Below are positions 8,215 through 16,796 of a stretch of 64,000 nt of DNA, piece after piece. Source of the DNA: Acidobacteriota bacterium (GTDB taxonomy: Bacteria > Acidobacteriota > Vicinamibacteria > Vicinamibacterales > CAVVIG01); assembly GCA_003222395.1 (NCBI GenBank), contig QHWB01000032.1:62001-126000 (forward strand). The letters are read 5' to 3'. The notes beneath the pieces are model-generated. The model did not search any database, was not told where the DNA came from, and saw only the letters and a list, made by a program, of their open reading frames with translations. Positions within the stretch are counted from its first letter, which is position 1; each line of letters begins with the position of its first letter. A program made the translations under genes and the position numbers.

Positions 8215-9885
8215 CTAAGGCTGCTGCTGTGAACTCGAGGTTCTGACAGTCGGATACTTGATCCCCAGCTGATCGAGATACGACTTGTACTTCGACGGAT
8301 CGTAGTAGTACTTTTTCATCTCGGGCCGGAACTTCTCCATCCGTTCCTTGTTAAGCCAGATCGCGGGCTTGTCTTCCGGCCGCATCAGCGGGATGTACTT
8401 CTTGTCCTTGGTCTGCACGTTGTTGAAGTAATCCCACGCCTGCTGCACCAGCTCCGGGTGCGTCATCAGATCGATAACGGTGAGCGCCACGACCTTTGAG
8501 CCGTACTGGATGCCCTTGTGCGCGATCGGCGTCGCCATCGAGATCGCGTTCGCCCAGTTGTGGCCCGGACCGGCCTGGATGTTCGACGGATAGTTGAGCG
8601 TGACCGTCGGCACGTTCCACGAGATGTCGCCGATGTCGTCCGAGCCTCCGCCCCGTTTCTCCTCGTCGGGCATCGACTCGCGACCGCGAAGCGGATTGAT
8701 CTTCGTCGCCAGCCCGGTCTCCGGCACCTTCATCTCGCGCTGCACCGCCTTGGCGAGCGTGATGTCGGCCTCGCTCCACTGCGGCAGCCCGACCTTCTCG
8801 ATGTTGGCGTGCATCACCTCGGCAACCGTCTTGTTGAAGTGACCGGGCCACGCCGAGCCGAGCACGCGCATGTTCGACATCTCGGTGTCGGTCATCATCG
8901 CGGCGGCCTTGGCCATCGTGTTGCCGATGTCCCACAGCTTCTTGATTTCCTCGTAGCTCGTCTCGCGGAAGTAGTACCAGACCGACGCGTTGGGCGGGAC
9001 GACGTTGGGCTGGTCGCCGCCGTTCTCGATCACGTAATGCGAGCGCTGCGAGATGCGCAGATGCTCGCGGCGGAAGTTCCAGCCGATGTCCATCAGCTCC
9101 ACGGCGTCGAGGGCGGAGCGCCCTCGCCACGGCGCGCCGGCCGCGTGCGCGCTCTCGCCCTTGAAGTTGTACTCGACCGACACCATCCCGTTGCCGGCGC
9201 TGTCGCCCCAGGAGACCTGCATGTTCGAGCCGACGTGCGCGAAGATGCAGATGTCGACGTCCTTGAACGCGCCCGCGCGCACGTAGTACGCCTTCGTGCC
9301 GAGCAGCTCCTCGGCGACGCCCGGCCAGAGCTTCAGCGTCCCCTGCAGGTGGTTCTGCTCCATGATCTTCTTCACCGAGAGCGCCGCGGCGATCTGCAGC
9401 GGCATGCCGGAGTTGTGTCCTTCGCCGTGCCCCGGCGCCCCTTCGATGATCGGCTCGTGCCAGGCGACGCCGGGCTTCTGCGAAGCCTGCGGGATGTCGT
9501 CGATGTCCGACCCGAGCGCGATCACCGGCTTCCCAGTGCCCCACGTCGCCATGAACGCCGTCGGAATCCCGGCCAGGCCGCGTTCGATCTTGAAGCCGTT
9601 CCTCTCGAGGATATCGCTCAGGTACTTCGAGGTCTCGAACTCCTGGAACCCAGGCTCGGCGAAGCTGAAGACGGTGTCGTTCATGCGCTGGATGTCCTCG
9701 CGCATTCCGTCCACCTCGAGCGACACGTCGGCCTTGTACTTGTCGAACGTCGGGTTCGGCGCGACCTTCGCCGCCGGTGTGCTCGACGGCTGCTCCGACG
9801 ACGGTTGTGGTCTCTGAGGCGCCGCCGTCAACGTGGCGGTGACGGTCACCACAGCCGCGACAATCCAAAATCGTGAGGAGTGCAT
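8215..9885 (-). CDS. Secreted M20D (AbgB-like) amidohydrolase
   Basis: The 556-aa protein has a signal peptide (MHSSRFWIVAAVVTVTATLTA) and the M20 two-domain plan. Seen motifs are GSDIDDIP, APGHGEGHNSG, GVAEELLGTKAY (the catalytic Glu-Glu), AHVGSN and the dimerisation part ESAHAAGAPWRGRSALDAVE. The usual metal-site motif of this subfamily is HxCGHD; here it is HGEGHN, so Glu replaces the ligand Cys. AbgB-type enzymes split p-aminobenzoyl-glutamate or other N-acyl amino acids. The start is supported by GGAGGA at 9891-9896 on the minus strand. Confidence 0.9.
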   Translation of the reverse strand: MHSSRFWIVAAVVTVTATLTAAPQRPQPSSEQPSSTPAAKVAPNPTFDKYKADVSLEVDGMREDIQRMNDTVFSFAEPGFQEFETSKYLSDILERNGFKIERGLAGIPTAFMATWGTGKPVIALGSDIDDIPQASQKPGVAWHEPIIEGAPGHGEGHNSGMPLQIAAALSVKKIMEQNHLQGTLKLWPGVAEELLGTKAYYVRAGAFKDVDICIFAHVGSNMQVSWGDSAGNGMVSVEYNFKGESAHAAGAPWRGRSALDAVELMDIGWNFRREHLRISQRSHYVIENGGDQPNVVPPNASVWYYFRETSYEEIKKLWDIGNTMAKAAAMMTDTEMSNMRVLGSAWPGHFNKTVAEVMHANIEKVGLPQWSEADITLAKAVQREMKVPETGLATKINPLRGRESMPDEEKRGGGSDDIGDISWNVPTVTLNYPSNIQAGPGHNWANAISMATPIAHKGIQYGSKVVALTVIDLMTHPELVQQAWDYFNNVQTKDKKYIPLMRPEDKPAIWLNKERMEKFRPEMKKYYYDPSKYKSYLDQLGIKYPTVRTSSSQQQP

Positions 9886-9897
9886 TCGTTTCCTCCG

Positions 9898-9996
9898 CTA
9901 GAAAGTGACCTTCGCTCCTGTCGGCGCGATGCGCGGCGAAGCGACGTCGAGCTGGCGCAGGAACGAGACGGCGGAATTGTAGATCGAACGACCCGC
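9898..9996 (-). pseudogene. Possible orphan C-terminal remnant upstream of the amidohydrolase
   Basis: A minus-strand frame reading RSIYNSAVSFLRQLDVASP then RIAPTGAKVTF ends in TAG 12 nt before the amidohydrolase ATG, an ordinary operon-junction spacing. The frame continues upstream without a plausible start and runs into the TonB receptor promoter region. The rest of 9886-10168 holds no gene. It may be the 3' end of a deleted upstream gene. The family is not recognised. Confidence 0.3.
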
Positions 9997-10168
9997 TGGA
10001 CGGTACGCGGTACGCCGAATGCGAGATCCAAGAAATCGCGGACGCGGCGGCGGACCGATGCTGGCGCGTGAAAAGCGATTGCGCAGACCCGAATTCGGGT
10101 GTAGTGTCCGTCCAATTTCACACTCTTTTTCTCAGGTCCGTCCGCTCTCTCGAACACGAAGGAGGCGC

Positions 10169-13036
10169 ATGAGGCGGCTTCACTGCGAGATTCCGGCGCT
10201 GGTTCTCGTCCTCGCCTTGAGTTCGGTGGCCGGAGCGTTCGGCCAAACCGTCAGCACGACGACGGGCGCGATCAACGGAAAGATCACCGACGCCAGCGGC
10301 GCCATCTTGCCGGGCGTGTCCGTGTCGATTTCCAGCCCGTCGATGCAGGGAACGCGCACCGACGTCACCGGCCCGGACGGCATCTACCGCTTCTCCGCGA
10401 TCCCGCCCGGCGACTACACCGTGCGGTACGAGCTCGCAGGCTTCGAAACCGTGATTCGTGAAGGGCTCCGCGTCGGTCTCGGGTTCACCTCAACCGTGAA
10501 CGTCGAGCTCCGCGTCGCGCGCCTCTCCGAATCGGTCACCGTCAGCGGGCAATCGCCCGTGGTCGACATCGCGACCACGAAGACGTCCACGAACTTCGAC
10601 GCGCAGCAGCTCGCCTCGCTGCCGAACGCGCGCGACTTCTGGGCGATCCTCGCGGCGGCGCCGGCCATCCAGATGCAGCGGATCGACGTGGGCGGGAGCG
10701 CGGCCGGCACGCAGACGGGCTACTCCACCTACGACACGAAGTCCGATCAGCATCGGCCGATGGTCGAAGGCATCGTCAACACCGAGGGGACGAACGCGGC
10801 CGGCTTCTACTACGACTACGGGTCGATGGAGGAAGTCTCGGTGACGACCGGCGCGAACACGCCGGACATGCCGTGGGCCGGCGTGATGACGCAGTTCATC
10901 GCGAAATCGGGCGGCAACACCTATCACGGCCGCATCTACGCCGACTACGAAAACGAGAACATCCAGTCGCGCAACATCGACGACGCGCAGATTGCGCTCG
11001 GCGTCAAGGGCGGCGGCGGTCTCGAGGCGACCGATCTGAACCGACTCCACAGCTATCACGATCTCAACGGCGACGTCGGCGGCTACCTGAAAAAAGACAA
11101 GCTCTGGTGGTACGGCTCGCTGCGCGATCAGGACGCGCAGAGCCTGCTGCCGAACTTTCCGGTGAAGCCGTTCGAAACGCATCTGCAGAACATCACCGGC
11201 AAGGGCACCTACGCGCTGAACGCGAACAACAAGCTGGTCGGGTTCGCTCAGTGGGGCAAGAAGGAGCAGCCGAACCGGCTGGACACGCAACTGATTGGCG
11301 CCACGACTGCGATCCACAACAGCGCCGATTCGACGTGGAACCAATCCTACTGGGCACATACGTACAAGGTCGGTTGGGACAACGTTGCCAGCGACAAGAT
11401 GTTCTTCGAGGTACACGGCGGCCAGTTCCACTACCTCTGGCCGAACTATCGCTACACCCAGGCCCCAGCGTACCAGGACCTGGCCACCAACATCGTCAGC
11501 GGCGGCAACCGGGACGGCTGGTTCCGCGACATCACTCGCAACCAGATCCTCGGATCGCTGAGCTACTTCAAGGACGGCTGGGCAGGCAGTCACAACTTCA
11601 AGTTCGGCGGCGAATTCTTCAACGAGCGCTACGACGATCTTCGCGGGCAAGGCGGCCTCGGCCATGTGCCGAACGACGTGCTGATGGTCCTCAACAACGG
11701 TAGCCCGTCGGAAGTGATCCTGTTTCAGACCCCCTCGGCCTCGCTGAACGGCCTCTGGACGACCGGCTTGTATGCCTCCGACTCCTGGCGGGTCGGCTCA
11801 CGTCTGACTCTCGCGCTCGGCGTCGTCTTCGATCGGTATCGATCGTATCTGCCAGAGCAGACAGGGCCGCCGATCAGCGCGTTCAATCCGACTCAGGTCA
11901 ACTTCCCGGCGGTGAGCAACCTGATCACGTGGAACCTGGCGGCGCCGCGAGCAGGCCTCACGTACGACCTGACCGGAGACGGCAAGACGGTGCTGAAAGC
12001 GAACTACGCGTCGTACTGGTGGAACCCGGGGACGACGTCGATCGATGGGCTGGTGAACCCGAACTCTCCCGAGTGGTTCCGCCGCTATCGGTGGAACGAC
12101 CTGAACGGCGACAAGGTGTGGCAGCCCGGCGAACAGGGTCAGTTGAATTCTTCGACGGGCGGCGTCGGCAGTACGCAGCTCGATTCCAACCTGCAGGACG
12201 AGCGGACGCGCGAGTTCGCGACATTCCTCGAGCGCGAGCTCTTCGCGAACTTCGGCGTGCACGCCGGATTCGTCTGGCGGCGGATCGATCAGCTGTCTCA
12301 AAGCGACAACCTGAATCGGCCGATCAGCGCGTTCAACGTGCCGGTCACGATTCGCGTGCCGGAGCCGAACGGAACCGTCACCGCGAACAGTCCGTCGATT
12401 CAGGCGTTGAATCTGAACCCGGCGAACCTGGCGCTGCCGGTCGTCAACTTCCTGCACAACACGCCGGGCAAGGACGATTTCTACAACCTCGAGCTCACGG
12501 CGAACCGCCGGATGGCCGGTGGCTGGTCGCTGAACGCGTCGTACGCGTATCGCTGGAACCGCGACAACGCGAACGGGTACTTCGGCAACAACCTCCGCGT
12601 GCGGGACGATGTGGCGAATCCCAACGACGCGATCAACACGCAAGACGGACGCTACGTGTTCAATCTCTGGTCGGCGAAAATCAACGGCACGGTCGATGCG
12701 CGCTGGGGCCTGCGCATCACGCCGGCCATCCGCATGCAGTCGGGACAGCCGTACGCGCGAACCTTCCTCGCGACGATGAACTACGGCTCGCAGCGAATCC
12801 TCGCAGAGCCGTTCGGCACCCGCCAGCAGGACAACATCGTCCTCGTCGATACGCGCGTCGAGAAATTGCTCAAGGTCGCGAAGAGCCGTACGATTTCGCT
12901 ATTCGTCGACGGCTACAACCTGACCAACACGAATCCGGCGGCGAACATCGTCTGGAGCTCGGGCACGAGCTTCACGACGCCGACGACGATCGTTCCCCCG
13001 CGTCTCTTCCGGTTCGGAGCGAAGTTCGACTGGTAA
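10169..13036 (+). CDS. TonB-dependent receptor with carboxypeptidase-regulatory-like domain (Oar-like)
   Basis: This is a 955-aa outer-membrane receptor. The signal peptide ends near AGAFGQ. A Cna-B/CarboxypepD_reg domain (about residues 30-110: GKITDASGAILPGVSVSI ... IPPGDYTVRYELAGFETV) is followed by the plug and a long beta-barrel that ends in ...FRFGAKFDW with a terminal aromatic. AAGGAGG at 10159-10165 fixes the ATG at 10169. A TTGCGC/TAGTGT pair lies about 70 bp upstream. It likely imports or binds a large substrate with energy from TonB. The next two genes (TPR, UnbV) form the usual acidobacterial trio. Confidence 0.92.
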   Translation: MRRLHCEIPALVLVLALSSVAGAFGQTVSTTTGAINGKITDASGAILPGVSVSISSPSMQGTRTDVTGPDGIYRFSAIPPGDYTVRYELAGFETVIREGLRVGLGFTSTVNVELRVARLSESVTVSGQSPVVDIATTKTSTNFDAQQLASLPNARDFWAILAAAPAIQMQRIDVGGSAAGTQTGYSTYDTKSDQHRPMVEGIVNTEGTNAAGFYYDYGSMEEVSVTTGANTPDMPWAGVMTQFIAKSGGNTYHGRIYADYENENIQSRNIDDAQIALGVKGGGGLEATDLNRLHSYHDLNGDVGGYLKKDKLWWYGSLRDQDAQSLLPNFPVKPFETHLQNITGKGTYALNANNKLVGFAQWGKKEQPNRLDTQLIGATTAIHNSADSTWNQSYWAHTYKVGWDNVASDKMFFEVHGGQFHYLWPNYRYTQAPAYQDLATNIVSGGNRDGWFRDITRNQILGSLSYFKDGWAGSHNFKFGGEFFNERYDDLRGQGGLGHVPNDVLMVLNNGSPSEVILFQTPSASLNGLWTTGLYASDSWRVGSRLTLALGVVFDRYRSYLPEQTGPPISAFNPTQVNFPAVSNLITWNLAAPRAGLTYDLTGDGKTVLKANYASYWWNPGTTSIDGLVNPNSPEWFRRYRWNDLNGDKVWQPGEQGQLNSSTGGVGSTQLDSNLQDERTREFATFLERELFANFGVHAGFVWRRIDQLSQSDNLNRPISAFNVPVTIRVPEPNGTVTANSPSIQALNLNPANLALPVVNFLHNTPGKDDFYNLELTANRRMAGGWSLNASYAYRWNRDNANGYFGNNLRVRDDVANPNDAINTQDGRYVFNLWSAKINGTVDARWGLRITPAIRMQSGQPYARTFLATMNYGSQRILAEPFGTRQQDNIVLVDTRVEKLLKVAKSRTISLFVDGYNLTNTNPAANIVWSSGTSFTTPTTIVPPRLFRFGAKFDW

Positions 13037-13047
13037 TTCCCTCGCGG

Positions 13048-13081
13048 CGCGGGGGGCGAAGGCGCCTCCTTCTCCCCCGCG
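13048..13081. terminator. GC-rich hairpin between receptor and TPR genes
   Basis: CGCGGGGG (13048-13055) pairs with CCCCCGCG (13074-13081) across an 18-base loop that itself contains GGCGCC. There is no T-run, so this is a possible attenuating or processing hairpin rather than a classical terminator. Confidence 0.35.
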
Positions 13082-13097
13082 TCTCGTCTCCACCCTG

Positions 13098-14594
13098 GTG
13101 TCAGTGACCCGAACGCGCCGATCCAAGCGGACCCAGTCTCCCACCCAGCGCCGGTTCTTCAGCTTTCGACATGCGGCGATTTCGATCGCGGCAGCCGGCG
13201 TGCTGCTCGCGGGCGCCGTCGCGGCATTTCGAGCGCTCCGCGCCAGCCCGCTGGCGCCACCCGCGCTTGCCGATCTCGGTCCCCTCGCACCGGAGATCGC
13301 CGACATCGTCCGCCAGGCGCGAGAAAGCGTCGCGCAAGACCCGCGCGACGGAGCGCGCTGGGGCCGCTTCGGCATGGTGTGCGAGGCGAATGGTCTGATG
13401 GGCGCGGCGCGCACCGCTTACGCCAATGCGGCGGCAATGCAGCCGTCGGAAGCGAAGTGGCCGTTTCATCTCGCCGCCGTCGAATCGCGGCTCGGACGCA
13501 CGGACGACGCGGTTCGCGACATGCGCCGGGCGATCGATTTGAATCCTCAGTACGCGCCGGCGTATTGGCGCCTCGGCCTCTGGCTTCTCGACGAAAACCA
13601 GACCGCAGAGGCCGCGCGCGCATTCGGCCGGGCCACCGACATCGATCCCGCCGATCGGGCCGGTTGGATCGGCCTCGCGCGCGTGTACCTGCAACAGGAC
13701 GAGAATGAGCGCGCCGCTGGACTGCTCGAGCGGCTCGTTGCGTCGGCGCCGGCTGAAGGTTACACGCTGCAGCTGCTCGGCACGGCGTACCGCCAGCTCG
13801 GACGCACGGAGCAGGCGGCATCGGCATCCCAGGTTGGCGCGAAGAACGCGCCGCAGTGGGGCGATCCCTGGACCGACGAGATGCTCGCGTTCCGGCGCGG
13901 CTACGCCGCCCTGTTGAAGGACGCGACCGCATACATCGTCGACGGCCGCTTTCCGCAGGCGATCGGAATCCTCGAAACGCTCGGTCGGGAGAAGCCGGAC
14001 GATCTCGTCCTGATGGCGCATCTGGGTCAGGTATACGTCGCCGCCGGCCGCGACGCCGACGGCGTGTCGCTGCTCGAAGCCGTAGTCGCGCGCGAGCCCG
14101 ATCGGTTCGAAGCGCGCGTCGATCTTGCGACGGGATACATGCATCTGGGCAATCTGGCGAAGGCGCGCGCCGAGGCCGATCGGGCCGTCGCGTTGAACGG
14201 CTCGTACGCGCCCGCACACGAAACGCTCGGACTGATCGAGTGGCGGAGCGGCGATACGCGCGGCGCGATTGCGGCGTTCGATCGCTCGGTCGAGCTCGAT
14301 CCCCGTAACGCGCGAGCGCTCGTATGGAAGGCGATGGCCCAGACCAACGAGGGCCGGGCCGCCGACGCGCTGGCGACCTTCGAGCGCGCCGCACGCACCG
14401 ATCCGACCAGCGTCGACGCGTGGATCGGAATCGCCAACGCGCGGATGAGCCGACACGACCTCTCGGCTGCAGAAGCAGCCGTTCGGAACGCCGAGCGCCT
14501 GCAGCCCGGTCGTCCCGCCGTGAAGGCAACCGGCGATCGCCTGCGATCGCTTCAGACGGCCGCCGGGCGCTCCGTAACGCCGCGCCCGCGATGA
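13098..14594 (+). CDS. TPR-repeat protein with N-terminal membrane anchor
   Basis: The 498-aa protein opens with a basic stretch (RRSKRTQSPTQRRFFSFR), then one membrane segment (AAISIAAAGVLLAGAVAAF), then about ten tetratricopeptide units such as YWRLGLWLLDENQTAEAARAF and AHLGQVYVAAGRDADGVSLL. The start is a GTG at 13098 with no clear ribosome site. The protein probably sits in the inner membrane with periplasmic TPRs that bind partner proteins. Its stop overlaps the next start (ATGA at 14591-14594), so the two are translationally coupled. Confidence 0.88.
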   Translation: MSVTRTRRSKRTQSPTQRRFFSFRHAAISIAAAGVLLAGAVAAFRALRASPLAPPALADLGPLAPEIADIVRQARESVAQDPRDGARWGRFGMVCEANGLMGAARTAYANAAAMQPSEAKWPFHLAAVESRLGRTDDAVRDMRRAIDLNPQYAPAYWRLGLWLLDENQTAEAARAFGRATDIDPADRAGWIGLARVYLQQDENERAAGLLERLVASAPAEGYTLQLLGTAYRQLGRTEQAASASQVGAKNAPQWGDPWTDEMLAFRRGYAALLKDATAYIVDGRFPQAIGILETLGREKPDDLVLMAHLGQVYVAAGRDADGVSLLEAVVAREPDRFEARVDLATGYMHLGNLAKARAEADRAVALNGSYAPAHETLGLIEWRSGDTRGAIAAFDRSVELDPRNARALVWKAMAQTNEGRAADALATFERAARTDPTSVDAWIGIANARMSRHDLSAAEAAVRNAERLQPGRPAVKATGDRLRSLQTAAGRSVTPRPR

Positions 14595-16297
14595 GGTCCG
14601 GCGGAGTCGTCGCGACGCTTGCCTTTGCGCTCATCGCCTGCGGCTCGATGGGCTGCCGACGCAGTGATGAAGCGGGAGCCGCGCCACCAGGCCGCGCTGC
14701 GTGGTTCGAAGAGATCGCTGCGCGCGCCGGCATCCGCTTCGTCCACGCGTCGGGCCACAAGACCAAGCACCTGCTGCCTGAAATCATGGGCGGCGGCGTC
14801 GCCCTCTTCGACATGGACAACGACGGCTTCCTGGATCTGTATCTCGTGCAGAGCGGCGCTCTGTCGTTCGAGCGCGACGATGTCGGCCGTTCGTCGGCCG
14901 ATCCGTCCGGCGGCAACCGGCTGTATCACAACCGCGGTGACGGCACGTTCGAAGACGTGACCGTTCCGAGCGGCGCCGGCGCCGGCGGTTACGGGATGGG
15001 CGTGACGGCCGGCGACTTCGACAACGATGGCTTCACCGATCTGTACGTGACGAATTTCGGCCACAACGTGCTGCTGCGAAACGACGGCCACAGCCGTTTC
15101 GTCGACGTCACGGCGAAGGCCGGCGTCGCGAGCGCGGGCTGGAGCACGAGCGCCGCGTTCGTGGACTACGACGGCGACGGTGCGCTCGACCTGTTCGTCG
15201 CTCACTATCTGAATTGGCGGCCGTCGGCCGAAGTCGAGTGCTTCAGCCTCACCGGCGTGCCCGATTACTGCAGCCCCGCCAGCTACGACCTGCCGTCGGC
15301 GGCGACGCTCTACCACAACAACGGCAACGGAACGTTCACCGACGTCTCGGCGCAAGCGGGCATCCTCGCGGCCGTCGGCAACGGCCTCGGCGTCATCGCC
15401 GGCGACTTCGACGGCGATGGCCGCGTCGACATCTTCGTGGCGAACGACCGGACGCCGAATCAGCTGTGGGCCAATCAGGGAGGCGGCCGGTTCCAGGACG
15501 TCGCGCTGACGACAGGAACCGCTGTCGATCAGGACGGCGCGCCGAAGTCGGGCATGGGCGTCGACGCCGCGGACGTGGATGACGACGGCGATCTCGATCT
15601 GCTGATCGTGAACCTCGACGGCGAATCGGATTCCTTCTTCCGTAATCGCGGCCGGTTCTTCAGCGACGACACTTCGCAGGTCGGCCTTCGCACAAGCAGC
15701 CGGCCGTTCACGCGGTTCGGGACCGCCTTCGTCGATTTCGATAACGACGGGTACCTCGATCTGTACGAGGCGAACGGCCGCGTCGGCATGCAGTCGGAGC
15801 GCTACTCGTCGGATCCCTACGCCGAACCGAGCCTGCTGTTTCGCGGCTTCGCGGGCCCCCGGTTCGAAGAAGTCCGCCCGCGCGGCGGGACGACGCAGCT
15901 TCTCGCTGCAACGAGCCGCGGCGCCGCGTTCGGCGACATCGACAACGACGGCGGCGTCGACATCGTCGTGGTGAACCGCGACGGCGGTCCGTACTTGCTG
16001 CACAACGTCGTGAAGCCGCGCGGCCACTGGATCATGTTGCGTGTCCTCGATGAACATGGGCGCGACGCGCTCGGCGCGCAGGTGACGCTGAAGGTGGGCC
16101 CGAGAACGATCCGGCGCGACGTGCGTGCCGCCTACAGTTACCTCGCGAGCAACGATCCGCGAGTCCACGTCGGGCTCGGCCAGGAAACGGCGGCGCGCGA
16201 CGTCACCGTCAGGTGGCCAGACGGCGCGCGCGAATCCTTCGGCGAGCTACACGCCGATGGCATCGGGATCCTTCGTCGCGGCGCGGGAAAGCGCTGA
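14591..16297 (+). CDS. CRTAC1 family lipoprotein (FG-GAP repeats plus ASPIC/UnbV domain)
   Basis: The 568-aa protein has a signal peptide with lipobox-like IACGSMGC. FG-GAP/VCBS units with calcium-loop motifs follow (DMDNDGFLDLYL, DFDNDGFTDLYV, DYDGDGALDLFV, DFDGDGRVDIFV, DVDDDGDLDLLI, DFDNDGYLDLYE, DIDNDGGVDIVV), giving a seven-bladed propeller. The last ~80 residues (GARVTLK-like GAQVTLKVGPRTIRRDV ... VHVGLGQ ... VRWPDG) are the ASPIC/UnbV domain. It is likely an outer-surface binding lipoprotein working with the receptor and TPR protein upstream. The start ATG is fixed by the ATGA overlap. Confidence 0.92.
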   Translation: MRSGGVVATLAFALIACGSMGCRRSDEAGAAPPGRAAWFEEIAARAGIRFVHASGHKTKHLLPEIMGGGVALFDMDNDGFLDLYLVQSGALSFERDDVGRSSADPSGGNRLYHNRGDGTFEDVTVPSGAGAGGYGMGVTAGDFDNDGFTDLYVTNFGHNVLLRNDGHSRFVDVTAKAGVASAGWSTSAAFVDYDGDGALDLFVAHYLNWRPSAEVECFSLTGVPDYCSPASYDLPSAATLYHNNGNGTFTDVSAQAGILAAVGNGLGVIAGDFDGDGRVDIFVANDRTPNQLWANQGGGRFQDVALTTGTAVDQDGAPKSGMGVDAADVDDDGDLDLLIVNLDGESDSFFRNRGRFFSDDTSQVGLRTSSRPFTRFGTAFVDFDNDGYLDLYEANGRVGMQSERYSSDPYAEPSLLFRGFAGPRFEEVRPRGGTTQLLAATSRGAAFGDIDNDGGVDIVVVNRDGGPYLLHNVVKPRGHWIMLRVLDEHGRDALGAQVTLKVGPRTIRRDVRAAYSYLASNDPRVHVGLGQETAARDVTVRWPDGARESFGELHADGIGILRRGAGKR

Positions 16298-16307
16298 GCG
16301 TCGTCTA

Positions 16308-16796
16308 CTATTTGCCCGGGGCGAACCGCACATCGATCCAGTACTGCTCCTGACGGATTGAGAACGCCAGCCGCACGGTCGTCGCCGCCGGGGCACCGAT
16401 CGGCTGGCCGCTTCCGATCCAGCTCTCCCCCGCGTCGTCTATCTGCAGCGCAATGCGTTCGTCGGCCGCGCCCGGTCTGTGAATCGTCAGCGCTACCTCG
16501 GACGCGACAGAGGCCGGCAGATCTTCGCGGATCGCGTCGGTGAAATACACGCGGTGCGCGCGTCCGGACGGATCGAGCACCACCTCGTAGTGCAGGTCGT
16601 CCCCTTTCATCATCACAATGCCGCCGTGGTGCGGGTTGTGATCGCCATGCGGCACGGATCCGGCGTTGGACACCGGCGCAGGTGCGGCCTGGACGACGGG
16701 CTGCCGTGCGGATGGTGCTCGATTGCAGGACATGAACACCGCCGCGGCGGCTACCGTGACGTGTCGCGCGAAGCCTTTAGGCGAGCGGTGTGTCAT
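16308..16796 (-). CDS. His-rich lipoprotein, possible metal-binding
   Basis: The 162-aa protein has a basic N-terminus and lipobox-like VFMSC. HGDHNPHHGGIVMM follows, then DDLHYEVVLDPSGRAHRVYFTD, a pattern also found in His-rich domains near heavy-metal efflux adaptors. The start ATG overlaps the TGA of the upstream permease (ATGA at 16796-16793), so it is the last gene of that operon. A role in binding a metal ion or helping the ABC system is an inference. No enzyme motif is visible. Confidence 0.75.
   Translation of the reverse strand: MTHRSPKGFARHVTVAAAAVFMSCNRAPSARQPVVQAAPAPVSNAGSVPHGDHNPHHGGIVMMKGDDLHYEVVLDPSGRAHRVYFTDAIREDLPASVASEVALTIHRPGAADERIALQIDDAGESWIGSGQPIGAPAATTVRLAFSIRQEQYWIDVRFAPGK

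Noticed and set aside
9886-10168. Complete gene between the amidohydrolase and the TonB receptor
   Set aside because: All frames there are Arg-rich or lack a start. Only a short C-terminus-like remnant and the receptor promoter region can be supported.
14552-16168. Long minus-strand frame opposite the UnbV gene
   Set aside because: It is the mirror of GAC/GAT-rich calcium-loop codons; composition is biased and no domain is visible.
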